From DATKNA01 sp963755755 (lineage in GTDB: Bacteria; Actinomycetota; Actinomycetes; Actinomycetales; Kineosporiaceae), in contig CAVWLJ010000004.1 in the NCBI GenBank assembly GCA_963755755.1, positions 248,001 to 312,000 of the forward strand: a stretch of 64,000 nucleotides of DNA, in the 5' to 3' direction. The notes under the pieces were generated by a model. It worked only from the letters and a program-made list of their open reading frames with translations, ran no database searches and had not been told where the DNA came from. Made by a program: the position numbers and the translations under genes. Positions 27,185 to 35,816 of the stretch are shown here, piece by piece (the stretch's first letter is position 1; the number at the start of each line of letters is the position of its first letter).

Positions 27185-28594
27185 GTGAGCGAGTTCGAGC
27201 GGTCGGCACGCCGGGTCGTCGTCCTGGGCGGCGGTCCCGGCGGGTACGAGGCCGCGCTGGTCGCGGCCCAGCTGGGCGCCGACGTCACCGTGGTCGAGCG
27301 CGACGGGCCGGGCGGCGCCGCCGTGCTGACCGACGTCGTGCCGAGCAAGACCCTCATCGCCACGGCCGAGGTCATGACGCTCGTGGACGAATCCGTCGAG
27401 CTCGGCGTGCGGTTCCCGGGTGGCGGGACCAGCAGCAGGGAGACGGACGGCGCCGTCTGCGTCGACCTCGGCGTCGTCAACCGCCGGCTCCGCGCGCTCG
27501 CCCGCGCCCAGTCCGACGACGTCCGGCAGCGGCTGGAGGCGGAGGGCGTCCGCATCGTCGCGGCCGAGGGCCGGCTCGACGGGCCCCGTCGCGTGGTCGC
27601 GGAAGGGCACGCCTTCGACGCCGACTTCGTGCTCGTCGCCACCGGGTCGCGCCCGCGCGAGCTGCCCGACGCGCTCCCGGACGGCGAGCGGATCCTCACC
27701 TGGAAGCAGCTGTACGACCTCGAGGCCCTGCCCGAGCGGCTGATCGTCGTCGGTTCCGGCGTGACCGGCGCCGAGTTCGCCAGCGCCTACGACGCCCTGG
27801 GCGCCGACGTCGTGCTCGTGAGCAGCCGCGACCGGGTCCTGCCCGGCGAGGACGCCGACGCCGCCGAGGTGCTCGAGGCGGTGTTCCGCCGCCGCGGCAT
27901 GCAGGTGCTCTCGCGGTCGCGCGCCCAGACGGTGAAGCGCGAGGGCGACGGTGTCGTCGTCACGCTCGCCGACGGACGCACCGTCGAGGGATCGCACTGC
28001 CTGATGGCCGTCGGCGCCGTCCCGAACACACGCGGCCTCGGCCTGGAGGACGCCGGCATCGGGTTGAGCACGAGCGGGCACATCGAGGTCGACCGGGTGT
28101 CGCGGACGAGTGCCCCCGGCGTCTATGCCGCCGGCGACTGCACCGGCGTCCTGCCGTTGGCCTCGGTTGCGGCCATGCAGGGCCGGATCGCCATGTGGCA
28201 CAGCCTGGGCGACGCGGTCACCCCGCTGGACCTGCGGACCGTCTCCTCCAACGTGTTCACCGCGCCCGAGATCGCCACCGTCGGCGTCTCCCAGGCGGAC
28301 GTCGACGGCGAGCGGGTCCCCGGCGTCGTCGTCAAGCTGCCGCTGGCGACCAACGCGCGGGCGAAGATGCAGGGCATCCGGGACGGCTTCGTCAAGCTCG
28401 TCTGCTCGCCCGGATCGGGGACGGTGCTGGGCGGCGTGGTCGTCGCACCGCGAGCCTCGGAGCTGATCCACCCCGTGACGCTGGCGGTGACGCAGCGCCT
28501 CACGGTCGACGACGTCGCGCAGGCGTTCACGGTCTACCCCTCGCTCTCCGGCTCGGTCGCGGAGGCCGCCCGCCGGCTGCATCCGCACGACTGA
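27185..28594 (+). CDS. lpdA: NAD(P)H-quinone reductase of the LpdA type
   Basis: 469 residues from GTG 27185. Flavoprotein disulfide reductase fold: FAD site VVVLGGGPGGYEAALVAAQLGA (~9-30), NAD site LIVVGSGVTGAEFASAYDALGA (~187-208), second FAD site GVYAAGDCTG (~312). The redox CxxxxC is replaced by AAVLTDVVPSKTLI and the C-terminal His-Glu dyad is missing, so it cannot be a dihydrolipoamide dehydrogenase. This is the M. tuberculosis Rv3303c type, which passes electrons from NAD(P)H to quinones. The leader carries the perfect palindrome at 27076-27118. Confidence 0.93.
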   Translation: MSEFERSARRVVVLGGGPGGYEAALVAAQLGADVTVVERDGPGGAAVLTDVVPSKTLIATAEVMTLVDESVELGVRFPGGGTSSRETDGAVCVDLGVVNRRLRALARAQSDDVRQRLEAEGVRIVAAEGRLDGPRRVVAEGHAFDADFVLVATGSRPRELPDALPDGERILTWKQLYDLEALPERLIVVGSGVTGAEFASAYDALGADVVLVSSRDRVLPGEDADAAEVLEAVFRRRGMQVLSRSRAQTVKREGDGVVVTLADGRTVEGSHCLMAVGAVPNTRGLGLEDAGIGLSTSGHIEVDRVSRTSAPGVYAAGDCTGVLPLASVAAMQGRIAMWHSLGDAVTPLDLRTVSSNVFTAPEIATVGVSQADVDGERVPGVVVKLPLATNARAKMQGIRDGFVKLVCSPGSGTVLGGVVVAPRASELIHPVTLAVTQRLTVDDVAQAFTVYPSLSGSVAEAARRLHPHD

Positions 28595-28645
28595 CCCACC
28601 AGCACCCGTCGCGTGCGGCGGCGGAGCTCCCCGCTCCGGGATGCG

Positions 28646-29593
28646 ATGGCGGAGCGGGTGAGGAACCGTGGTGGCGTGAGAGTGCTCCCGCCCGGTGTGT
28701 CCGCGCTCACCGAGTGGCCGCGTGACCGGCTGGCGGCCGGCTTCCGCTCGATCGTCAGCGGCGACGCCTCCACCCCCGACTGGGTGCGCGACCTCGAGAA
28801 CGGCCATGACGAGGGCTACTTCGGGCCCGATTCGGCGGTGTGGGTCGTGCACGGCAACCTGGCGACCCTCGTCGGCGGCGTCCGGGCTCTGCTGGTCCAG
28901 GCGCTGCACCCCGCCGCGGTCACCGGCGTCGACGAGCACTCCACCTACCGGGAGGACCCGCTCGGCCGACTCGCCGGCACGACGCGCTGGCTCACCGTCA
29001 CGACCTTCGGCTCACGCAGCGCGGCGGACCGCGAGTGCGCGCGGGTGCGCGGCATGCACCGCCGCGTCCAGGGGACGTACACCGACGCCGACGGCGTCGG
29101 GCACGGATACCGCGCGGGCGACGAGCATCTGCTGGCCTGGGTGCATGCGGCCTTCACCGAGTCCTTCCTCGTGTGCCACGAGACGTTCGGCGGGCCGATC
29201 CCCGGCGGACCGGACGCCTACGTCCGGGAGTGGGCGACGGCGGGCGAGCTCGTCGGGCTGGCTGCCCCGCCGCGCAGCGCCGCGGAGCTCCGGGCGCAGA
29301 TGGCGACGTACGAGTCCGAGCTGACCGTGACACCGGCGACGGAGCGGACGATCGCGTTCCTGCGGAACCCGCCGCTGCCCGCGGCCGCGCTCGTCGGCTA
29401 CCAGGTGCTGTTCGCCGCGGCCGCGTCGACGCTCCAGGAGCGCCACCGCGAGCTCCTCGGCCTGCCGCGCACCGGCGGCTGGACCTCGCGGGCGGCGGCC
29501 CGCACTCTGCTCGCCGGCATGCGGTCGCTGCTCGGCGAGGGACCGCCCGCGCAGGCAGCCGCCCGGCGCCGGCTGCAGGGTCTGAGCGCCTGA
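28646..29593 (+). CDS. Oxygenase MpaB family protein (DUF2236)
   Basis: ~315 residues from ATG 28646; GTG 28613 in frame is possible. The family includes haem-dependent rubber oxygenase Lcp and the fungal MpaB. Conserved blocks: VVHGNLATLVGGVRALLVQALHPAAV with the haem-ligand-type His, HSTYREDPLGRLAGTTRWLTVTTFGS, and VHAAFTESFLVCHETFGGP, then a helical C-terminus. No signal peptide, so it is cytoplasmic. Substrate unknown. It follows lpdA by 50 bases and precedes a nitroreductase, so this may be a redox operon. Confidence 0.87.
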   Translation: MAERVRNRGGVRVLPPGVSALTEWPRDRLAAGFRSIVSGDASTPDWVRDLENGHDEGYFGPDSAVWVVHGNLATLVGGVRALLVQALHPAAVTGVDEHSTYREDPLGRLAGTTRWLTVTTFGSRSAADRECARVRGMHRRVQGTYTDADGVGHGYRAGDEHLLAWVHAAFTESFLVCHETFGGPIPGGPDAYVREWATAGELVGLAAPPRSAAELRAQMATYESELTVTPATERTIAFLRNPPLPAAALVGYQVLFAAAASTLQERHRELLGLPRTGGWTSRAAARTLLAGMRSLLGEGPPAQAAARRRLQGLSA

Positions 29594-29626
29594 CCGCTCC
29601 CTGCGCCGGGTCCCTACGATCGCCTC

Positions 29627-30271
29627 GTGACGACGCTGCCCCTGACGCCGGACGAGCTGCTCACGACGACCCGCACGGTCCGCAAGCGCCTCGACCTCGA
29701 CCGCGAGGTGCCGATGAGCCTGGTGCGGGAGTGCCTGGAGATCGCGCTGCAGGCGCCGTCGGGCTCGAACCGGCAGGGCTGGGACTGGGTGGTCGTCACG
29801 GACGCCGACCGGCGGGCGGCCATCGGCGAGGTGTACCGGCGTGCGGTCGAGCACTACCTCGCCTCGCCCGGTTTCGCCGGCCGGCTGTTCGCGGACGACG
29901 CCGAGCGCGCCGCCGTCCAGCAGCGGGTGGGGGAGAGCGTGCGCTACCTCGGGGACCACATGGGCGAGGTGCCGGTGCTCGTGCTGCCGTGCCTGCGAGC
30001 GCGCTCGCTGCCCGCGGGCAACCAGGCCGGGCTGTGGGGCTCCATCCTCCCGGCGGCGTGGAGCTTCATGCTCGCGGCCCGAGCCCGGGGCCTCGGCACC
30101 GCGTGGACGACTCTCCATCTCGCGTACGAGGAGGAGGTCGCCGGGATCCTCGGCCTGCCCGGCGACGTCCGGCAGGCGGTGCTCATCCCGACCGCCTGGT
30201 ACACCGGCGAGACCTTCCGCCCCGCGCACCGCGGCTCCCTCGACGACGTGCTCCACGTCGACCACTGGTGA
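29627..30271 (+). CDS. Nitroreductase family protein
   Basis: 214 residues from GTG 29627. FMN-binding signatures: TRTVRKRLDLDREVP (N-terminal Arg for the flavin phosphate), LQAPSGSNRQGWDWVVV, and the C-terminal GLGTAWTTLHL, then PTAWYTGETFRPAHR. A homodimeric NAD(P)H-dependent flavin reductase is expected; the physiological substrate is unknown. Third gene of a plus-strand run lpdA-MpaB-nitroreductase with gaps of 51 and 33 bases. Confidence 0.9.
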   Translation: MTTLPLTPDELLTTTRTVRKRLDLDREVPMSLVRECLEIALQAPSGSNRQGWDWVVVTDADRRAAIGEVYRRAVEHYLASPGFAGRLFADDAERAAVQQRVGESVRYLGDHMGEVPVLVLPCLRARSLPAGNQAGLWGSILPAAWSFMLAARARGLGTAWTTLHLAYEEEVAGILGLPGDVRQAVLIPTAWYTGETFRPAHRGSLDDVLHVDHW

Positions 30272-30298
30272 GACTGCAAGATCGACAGGCAGCGCCGG

Positions 30299-30326
30299 TG
30301 ATCGTCACTAGTGTCCGGGACGATCA
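30299..30326. promoter_or_regulatory. Inverted repeat TGATCGTC-N12-GACGATCA
   Basis: Perfect 8-base arms at 30299-30306 and 30319-30326, 27 bases after the nitroreductase stop and 31 before a small membrane-protein gene. No T run follows on either strand, so an operator for the small gene is as likely as a weak terminator. Confidence 0.5.
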
Positions 30327-30357
30327 TTCCTGCCCCGTCGATCGAAGGGAGCTCCCC

Positions 30358-30546
30358 GTGGCCGTCGTCGTCCGGAGCCGCCGCCGCACCTTCAGCCTGG
30401 TCACCCTGCTCTGGCTCGTCATCGGCGTCGTCGTCGCCGCCCAGCGCGGATACATCACCGTCACGCTGGTCAAGCTCATCGTCTCGGCGATCCTCGCGGT
30501 GCTGCTCTGGCCGCTCGTCCTGCTCGGCATCAGCTTCCGCTTCTGA
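30358..30546 (+). CDS. Small two-helix membrane protein
   Basis: 62 residues from GTG 30358, with GAAGGGA eight bases upstream. Basic N-terminus VVVRSRRRTF, then two hydrophobic helices (residues ~13-29 and ~35-58) joined by the short loop QRGYITV, ending GISFRF. Unknown function. Such short proteins are often missed by gene callers. Clear start signal, codon bias and a hydrophobic hairpin support it. Convergent with accA3. Confidence 0.7.
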   Translation: MAVVVRSRRRTFSLVTLLWLVIGVVVAAQRGYITVTLVKLIVSAILAVLLWPLVLLGISFRF

Positions 30547-30597
30547 GGCTCGGGGAGTCCGCGTCGCCCGGCGTCCGGACGCCGGGCGACGCGAGCG

Positions 30598-32406
30598 TCA
30601 GCCCGCGATCTCGCAGATCACGCCGCCGCTGGTCACCGTCTGACCGACCTGCGCCACGAGGCCGGTCACGGTGCCGGCCTTGTGCGCCGTCAGCGGCTGC
30701 TCCATCTTCATGGCTTCGAGGACGACGACGAGGTCGCCCGCCGCGACGGTCTGGCCCTCCTCGACGGCGACCTTGACGATCGTGCCCTGCATCGGCGACG
30801 TCAGGGCGTCGCCGGAGACCGCCGACTTCGCCGCGCGGGACGCCGACCGCTTCGGCGCGCTCCGGGCTGCCGGCGTCCGTGCCCCGGCGGCCGCTCCGAA
30901 GCCCGCGGGCAGCGACACCTCGAGCCGCTTTCCGCCGACCTCGACGACGATCCGTTCGCGCTCCTCCGGCTCCCCGGCGTCCCCCGACGTCCCCTGCCAG
31001 GGCTCGATCGTGTTCTCGAACTCCGTCTCGATCCACCGGGTGTGCACCGTGAACGGCTGCGCCGGGTCCTCCGGGGCGAACGCCGGATCGGAGACGACGG
31101 CCCGATGGAAGGGCAGGACGGTCGGCATCCCCTCGACGACGAACTCCGCCAGGGCGCGCCGCGCCCGCTCCAGCGCCTGCTGCCGGGTGCGGCCGGTGAC
31201 GACGAGCTTGGCCAGCATGGAGTCGAACGCGCCGCCGACGACCGAGCCCTCGACGACGCCGGAGTCGAGCCGGACGCCGGGCCCGCTGGGCGGCTCCCAG
31301 CGGGTCACGACACCCGGCTGGGGGAGGAAGTTGCGCCCGGCGTCCTCGCCGTTGATCCGGAACTCGATGGAGTGCCCGCGGTGCTCCGGGTCGTCGTACC
31401 CGAGCGGCTCCCCGACGGCGAGCCGGAACTGCTCGCGGACCAGGTCGATGCCGCTGACCTCCTCCGAGACGCAGTGCTCCACCTGGAGGCGGGTGTTGAC
31501 CTCGAGGAAGCTGATCGTCCCGTCCGGCCCGACGAGGAACTCGCAGGTGCCGGCGCCGACGTACCCCGCCTCCTCGAGGATCGCCTTGGACGCCCGGTAG
31601 AGCTCCGCCTCCTGCTCGGCGGAGAGGAACGGGGCCGGCGCCTCCTCGACGAGCTTCTGGTTGCGCCGCTGCAGCGAGCAGTCGCGCGTCGACACGACGA
31701 CGACGCTGCCGTGGACGTCCGCGAGGCACTGGGTCTCGACGTGCCGCGGGTGGTCGAGGAACCGCTCGACGAAGCACTCCCCGCGCCCGAACGCGGCGAC
31801 CGCCTCGCGCACCGCGGAGTCGTACAGGTCGGGGATCTCCTCCAGCGAGCGGGCGACCTTGAGGCCGCGGCCGCCGCCGCCGTAGGCCGCCTTGATCGCG
31901 ATCGGCAGCCCGTTCTCCTTCGCGAACTGCACGACCTCCTCGGCGCCGCTCACCGGCTCCGCCGTGCCCGGCACCTGCGGGGCACCGACCCGGGCCGCGA
32001 TGTGCCGGGCCTTGACCTTGTCGCCGAGGGAGTCGATGGCCGCGGGTGGTGGTCCGATCCACACCAGGCCGGCGTCGAGCACGGCCTGGGCGAAGGCGCC
32101 GTTCTCGGACAGGAAGCCGTAGCCGGGGTGCACCCCTTCGGCGCCCGACCGGCGGGCGACGTCCAGCAGCTTGTCGATGACCAGGTAGGAGTCGCCGGGC
32201 GTGCTGCCTCCGAGCGCGTACGCCTCGTCGGCGACCCGCACGTGCAGCGCGTCGCGGTCGGGGTCGGCGTAGACCGCGATCGAGCGGATCCCCTCGTCCC
32301 GGCAGGCGCGGGCGATGCGGACGGCGATCTCACCGCGATTGGCGATCAGCACCGAGCGCAGCCGCGGGCGCGGCTCGTCGGGCAACGGCGTCGTCGGCGT
32401 GGTCAT
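30598..32406 (-). CDS. accA3: Acyl-CoA carboxylase alpha subunit (biotin carboxylase + biotin carrier)
   Basis: 602 residues. Biotin carboxylase N-terminal domain SVLIANRGEIAVRIARACRD, ATP-grasp domain with KAAYGGGGRGLKVA and the catalytic EVNTRLQVEH region (~residues 280-300), C-terminal BC domain to ~450, linker of Ala/Ser/Arg, and a carrier domain whose EAMKMEQ (~564) holds the biotinylated Lys. Provides carboxybiotin to the carboxyltransferases AccD5 (57072) and perhaps the one at 37577. Same architecture as M. tuberculosis AccA3. Monocistronic on the minus strand. Confidence 0.96.
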   Translation of the reverse strand: MTTPTTPLPDEPRPRLRSVLIANRGEIAVRIARACRDEGIRSIAVYADPDRDALHVRVADEAYALGGSTPGDSYLVIDKLLDVARRSGAEGVHPGYGFLSENGAFAQAVLDAGLVWIGPPPAAIDSLGDKVKARHIAARVGAPQVPGTAEPVSGAEEVVQFAKENGLPIAIKAAYGGGGRGLKVARSLEEIPDLYDSAVREAVAAFGRGECFVERFLDHPRHVETQCLADVHGSVVVVSTRDCSLQRRNQKLVEEAPAPFLSAEQEAELYRASKAILEEAGYVGAGTCEFLVGPDGTISFLEVNTRLQVEHCVSEEVSGIDLVREQFRLAVGEPLGYDDPEHRGHSIEFRINGEDAGRNFLPQPGVVTRWEPPSGPGVRLDSGVVEGSVVGGAFDSMLAKLVVTGRTRQQALERARRALAEFVVEGMPTVLPFHRAVVSDPAFAPEDPAQPFTVHTRWIETEFENTIEPWQGTSGDAGEPEERERIVVEVGGKRLEVSLPAGFGAAAGARTPAARSAPKRSASRAAKSAVSGDALTSPMQGTIVKVAVEEGQTVAAGDLVVVLEAMKMEQPLTAHKAGTVTGLVAQVGQTVTSGGVICEIAG

Positions 32407-32531
32407 CTCGCTCCTTCGGCACCTCGGCGGGCCCTGGCGACACTATCGCCGCACGTCCCGGCCGCGACCAGGGCACCGGCCGGGGTGCACGCCGCGCCGC
32501 CCGTCGCCCCTGCAGCCGTGCCGGGCGTACG

Positions 32532-33035
32532 GTGTCCGCCGTGCCAGAGGTCATCCCCGAACCGGCGCGCATCCCCGTCCCGGGCGGCAAGGTCATCGAC
32601 GAGTACGTCGGGCGGGTGGCCACCCCCGGCGCCGCGCTCAGCGTGGCCCGGATGTCCGCCCCCGCGGGGTGGACCGAGCCCGGGCAGACGCCCGAGTTCG
32701 ACGAGGTCACCCTCGTGCTCTCCGGCTCCGTCGTGGTCGAGCACGCGGGCGGTGCGGTCGAGGTCCGCGCCGGCCAGGCGGTCGTGACCCGCGCGGGGGA
32801 GTGGGTCCGGTACGCGGCCGGACCGGACGGCGCCGAGTACGTCGCCGTCTGCGCGCCCGCGTTCTCCCCGGAGCTCGCCCATCGTGACGAAGCCTCCCGT
32901 GACGAAGCCTCGCCTGACGAAGCCCCGGTGACGAACCGGAGCAAGGCGGTCACGGCGGGAATGCGGACCCCCTCCTCAGGCATTCATCCGACTAGCCCCT
33001 CGAGAAGGAGAGCGCAGTGGCCACCCGGACCATGA
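32532..33035 (+). CDS. Cupin-domain protein
   Basis: About 167 residues from GTG 32532 (a GTG nine bases on is equally possible). Single cupin barrel: SAPAGWTEPGQTPEFDEVTLVLSG (first motif, weak in metal His) and VRAGQAVVTRAGEWVRYAAGP (second motif), so metal binding is doubtful. The barrel ends near AFSPELA; after that come three DEAS repeats and a tail reading through the thioredoxin leader to 33035, overlapping trx by 19 bases. That tail looks non-native; the true stop may be earlier and hidden by an indel near 32880. Confidence 0.75.
   Translation: MSAVPEVIPEPARIPVPGGKVIDEYVGRVATPGAALSVARMSAPAGWTEPGQTPEFDEVTLVLSGSVVVEHAGGAVEVRAGQAVVTRAGEWVRYAAGPDGAEYVAVCAPAFSPELAHRDEASRDEASPDEAPVTNRSKAVTAGMRTPSSGIHPTSPSRRRAQWPPGP
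32883..32927 (+). repeat. Three 15-base tandem repeats in the cupin tail
   Basis: Units CGTGACGAAGCCTCC, CGTGACGAAGCCTCG and CCTGACGAAGCCCCG (32883-32897, 32898-32912, 32913-32927) encode R/P-D-E-A-S/P three times in the current frame. In another frame each unit contains TGA, so the repeat would act as a stop cassette if the gene frame is off by one. Confidence 0.75.
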
Positions 33036-33400
33036 CCAGCACCGATCACGACCAGACGGTCGAGGACGGCATCGTCCTCATCGACTTCTGGGCCGCCTGG
33101 TGCGGTCCCTGCCGTCAGTTCGCCCCGGTCTTCGAGCGCGTGTCCGAGCGCAACGAGGACGTCGTCTTCGCCAAGGTCGACACCGAGGCCGAGCCGGAGC
33201 TGGCGCAGATGTACGGCATCACGTCCATCCCCACGCTCGTGGTCTACCGGGACGGCATCCCCGTCTTCGGCCAGCCCGGCGCGCTGCCGGAGCCGGCCCT
33301 GGAGGACATCGTCCGCCAGGTCCGCGAGCTCGACATGGACCTCGTACGCAAGCAGTACGAGGAGCAGCTCCGCGTGCACGAAGAGCAGCACCAGCACTGA
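33017..33400 (+). CDS. trx: Thioredoxin
   Basis: 127 residues from GTG 33017 with a strong ribosome binding site GAAGGAG (33004-33010). Thioredoxin fold with the redox motif WAAWCGPCRQF (~residues 30-40), DTEAEPELAQMYGITSIPTLVVYRDG with the cis-Pro, and a long charged C-terminal helix ending in His/Gln-rich EEQLRVHEEQHQH. Cytosolic disulfide reductant; partner reductase is not in the window. The His-rich tail is unusual and could bind metal. Confidence 0.93.
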   Translation: MATRTMTSTDHDQTVEDGIVLIDFWAAWCGPCRQFAPVFERVSERNEDVVFAKVDTEAEPELAQMYGITSIPTLVVYRDGIPVFGQPGALPEPALEDIVRQVRELDMDLVRKQYEEQLRVHEEQHQH

Positions 33401-33405
33401 TCCGC

Positions 33406-33438
33406 AACGGGTCGGTCGGCATCGCCGCCCGGCCCGTT
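33406..33438. terminator. Weak hairpin between convergent trx and EEP genes
   Basis: Arms AACGGG (33406-33411) and CCCGTT (33433-33438) with a GC-rich loop of 21 bases, six bases after the thioredoxin stop and seven before the EEP stop. No T run. It could serve both directions; support is modest. Confidence 0.35.
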
Positions 33439-33444
33439 CGCATG

Positions 33445-34653
33445 TCAGCCCTCGCGCGGTCCTGCCGGCGGCACCACGAGGTCGGCGACGATGCCGCGGT
33501 GCGCGGTCCCGGCGACCGGCACGGTGCCGACCGACCGCACGCCGACACCGCCGCCCACGACCACGTGGTCGAGGGGTAGCAGCGGCAGCACGGACCAGCT
33601 CGGCCAGGTCGGGCGCCATCCCCGCCCCAGCGCCGCCGCGGCGTCCTGCAGGCCACCGGTGGTCAGCGCACGGAACGGAGCCTGCTCGGGCGTCGCATCG
33701 AGCGAGCCGACGAGCACGGCCGGGGCCCCGGTGCGCGCGGCCGTTCCGAGCGCCGACAGGTCCGACCGCCACCGTGCGGTTCCCTCCGACGGGGGCGAGG
33801 CCCGGCCGACGACGACGGAGACCCTGGCCCGGCCCGTGTCGAGGGTGATCCGTGCGCCCGGCCACCGGGTGGTGGTGAGCGGCTCGGCCGTGACGAGCGC
33901 GTAGCGGCTGTACACGACGATCCCGCCGCGGGCCGAGCCGGGCGGCGCGGAGACCCAGCGTGCCGCGAGCCGGGGGTCGAGCCCGGCGGTCGTCAGCGCG
34001 TGCGTGAGCATCGGCGTCGCCTCGGTCACCACGAGCACGTCGACCGGTTGCCGGGCGACCGCGGCGACCACCGAGGGGGCGTCGGCGTGCCCGCCGTCCG
34101 CGTCCAGGAGCAGGACGGCGAGCCGCGAGGTGCCGGCCGTGGGCGGAGCCTCCCCCGGCACGGCGTAGGTCGCGACGAAGATCCACGGGAGTGCGGCGGC
34201 GAGCACGCAGGCCGCGGCCGAGACCCAGGCGCGAGACGTCACGGCGAGCGCCACCAGCACGGCACCCGGGATCAGCGCCAGCGGCGACCAGGCGGCCGCC
34301 GCCACCGTCGCGCGATCGAGCAGGGAGACGGGCAGCGCCGGGGCCAGCGTGGTCAGCGCCCAGAGCACGAGGAGCACGCTCCCCCCGGCGAGCAGCGCAC
34401 GCGGCGGCTGCCGGCGCGCTCGGGCAGCAGCGGCGCCCTCCGCGAGGACGGTCCCGGCCTCGGGCACCGGGCGCGGTCCCGGCCAGGGCAGGATGCGCGC
34501 GGACGGCGCCTCGTCGTCCTCGGGCGGCCGCGGCGGGGCGAACCCGGCGGGGGCGAACCGCCCCGGCGCTCGCGTCGCCCGCCGGATCTGCCCGCGGCCG
34601 CGAGGGTGCGCCTCGTCCTCCCGGGGGCCGGACGGCAGCGGCCACTCAGCCAT
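33445..34653 (-). CDS. Membrane-anchored endonuclease/exonuclease/phosphatase (EEP) protein, degenerate
   Basis: 402 residues from ATG 34653. Basic, Pro-rich cytoplasmic N-terminus (~85 residues), three hydrophobic helices (~residues 88-165), then an extracytoplasmic EEP domain: VDVLVVTEATPML (metal Glu kept), SRYALVTAEPL, LVGSLDATPEQAPFRAL, LLPLDHVVVGG, GTAHRGIVADLVV. In active members the fourth block is GDFNAT and the last GSDH; here Asp-Phe-Asn became Ser-Leu-Asp and Ser-Asp-His became Thr-Ala-His. Catalysis is therefore doubtful. The start overlaps the ackA stop by eight bases, so the two are coupled. Confidence 0.8.
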   Translation of the reverse strand: MAEWPLPSGPREDEAHPRGRGQIRRATRAPGRFAPAGFAPPRPPEDDEAPSARILPWPGPRPVPEAGTVLAEGAAAARARRQPPRALLAGGSVLLVLWALTTLAPALPVSLLDRATVAAAAWSPLALIPGAVLVALAVTSRAWVSAAACVLAAALPWIFVATYAVPGEAPPTAGTSRLAVLLLDADGGHADAPSVVAAVARQPVDVLVVTEATPMLTHALTTAGLDPRLAARWVSAPPGSARGGIVVYSRYALVTAEPLTTTRWPGARITLDTGRARVSVVVGRASPPSEGTARWRSDLSALGTAARTGAPAVLVGSLDATPEQAPFRALTTGGLQDAAAALGRGWRPTWPSWSVLPLLPLDHVVVGGGVGVRSVGTVPVAGTAHRGIVADLVVPPAGPREG

Positions 34654-35806
34654 CGCCGCCCCCGTGCCCGCCCCGGTCCCCGTCCGCGTCCCCGACCGCA
34701 GCCAGGGCCTGCCGGCCGATCTCCAGTTCCTCGTCCGCGGGGACGACGATCACGGCGACCGCCGCCCCGTCCGGGCTCACGAACCGCGCCTCGCTCGTGC
34801 CCGTGTCGTTGCGCCCGGGGTCGACGGCGATGCCCCACGTCTCCAGCCCTGCGAGGGACTCGGCCCGCACGGGCGAGGCGTGCTCGCCGACGCCGCCGGT
34901 GAAGACGACGGCGTCGAGGCGCCCCAGCACCGCGTGATAGGCGCCGACGTAGCTGCGGATGCGGTAGCAGTAGGTCTCCACCGCGAGCGCCGCGTCCGGG
35001 TCCCCGTCCGCGCGGCGCCGCAGGACGTCGCGCATGTCGGAGGCGCCGGTCAGCCCGCGCAACCCGCTGGCGTGCTCCAGCGCGTCGTCGACCTCCTCCG
35101 GTGCCAGGCCCGCCACGCGTGCCAGGTAGCCCGGGACCGACGGGTCGAGGTCGCCGCTGCGCGTGCCCATGACGAGCCCCGCCAGCGGCGTCAGGCCCAT
35201 CGAGGTGTCCACGCTGACGCCGCCGCGGATCGCGCAGGCGCTCGCCCCGTTGCCGAGGTGCAGCGCGACGAGGTTCACCGCCTCCGGATCGCGCCCCAGC
35301 AGGCGCGCGGCCTCCCGGGTCACGTGCGCGTAGTTGGTGCCGTGGAAGCCGTACTTGCGCACCCCGTAGCGCTCCCGCCAGGGCGCGGGCACCGCGTACG
35401 TGCGGGCCGCCGGCGGCAGGGTCGCGTGGAAGGCGGTGTCGAAGACCGCGACCTGGGGGACGCCGGGGAGCGCGGCCCGGGCGGCCCGGATGCCGGCCGC
35501 GGCGGCCGGGTTGTGCAGCGGGGCCAGCGCCGCGAGCTCGTCGATCGCGGCGAGCACGTCGTCGTCCACCACGGTCGGCGCGGTGAACCGGTCCCCGCCG
35601 TGCACCACGCGGTGCCCGACGGCGACGACGTCGCCGGCCCGCCGCAGGTCGCCCTCGAGGTCGCGCACGACGGTGCGGACGGCGTCGCCGGCGTCCTCGA
35701 CCCGCTCCTGGGTGCCCTCGGCCAGCCGGCGGCCGGTCTCCGGCTCGAGCAACCGGTACTTGACCGACGACGAGCCGGCGTTGAGGACGAGGACCGAGCG
35801 CGGCAC
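34646..35806 (-). CDS. ackA: Acetate kinase
   Basis: 386 residues from GTG 35806. ATP + acetate to acetyl phosphate + ADP. ASKHA fold: SVLVLNAGSSSVKYRL at the start, GHRVVHGGDRF, FDTAFHATLP, RYGVRKYGFHGTNYAHV, LHLGNGASACAI, MGTRSGDLDPS, and VVFTGGVGEHASPVR with the catalytic Glu. All core residues are present. No phosphotransacetylase gene lies in the window. Could accept acetate from the deoC-ALDH route (inference). Confidence 0.94.
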   Translation of the reverse strand: MPRSVLVLNAGSSSVKYRLLEPETGRRLAEGTQERVEDAGDAVRTVVRDLEGDLRRAGDVVAVGHRVVHGGDRFTAPTVVDDDVLAAIDELAALAPLHNPAAAAGIRAARAALPGVPQVAVFDTAFHATLPPAARTYAVPAPWRERYGVRKYGFHGTNYAHVTREAARLLGRDPEAVNLVALHLGNGASACAIRGGVSVDTSMGLTPLAGLVMGTRSGDLDPSVPGYLARVAGLAPEEVDDALEHASGLRGLTGASDMRDVLRRRADGDPDAALAVETYCYRIRSYVGAYHAVLGRLDAVVFTGGVGEHASPVRAESLAGLETWGIAVDPGRNDTGTSEARFVSPDGAAVAVIVVPADEELEIGRQALAAVGDADGDRGGHGGGDG

Positions 35807-35816
35807 GGCCAGCAGG

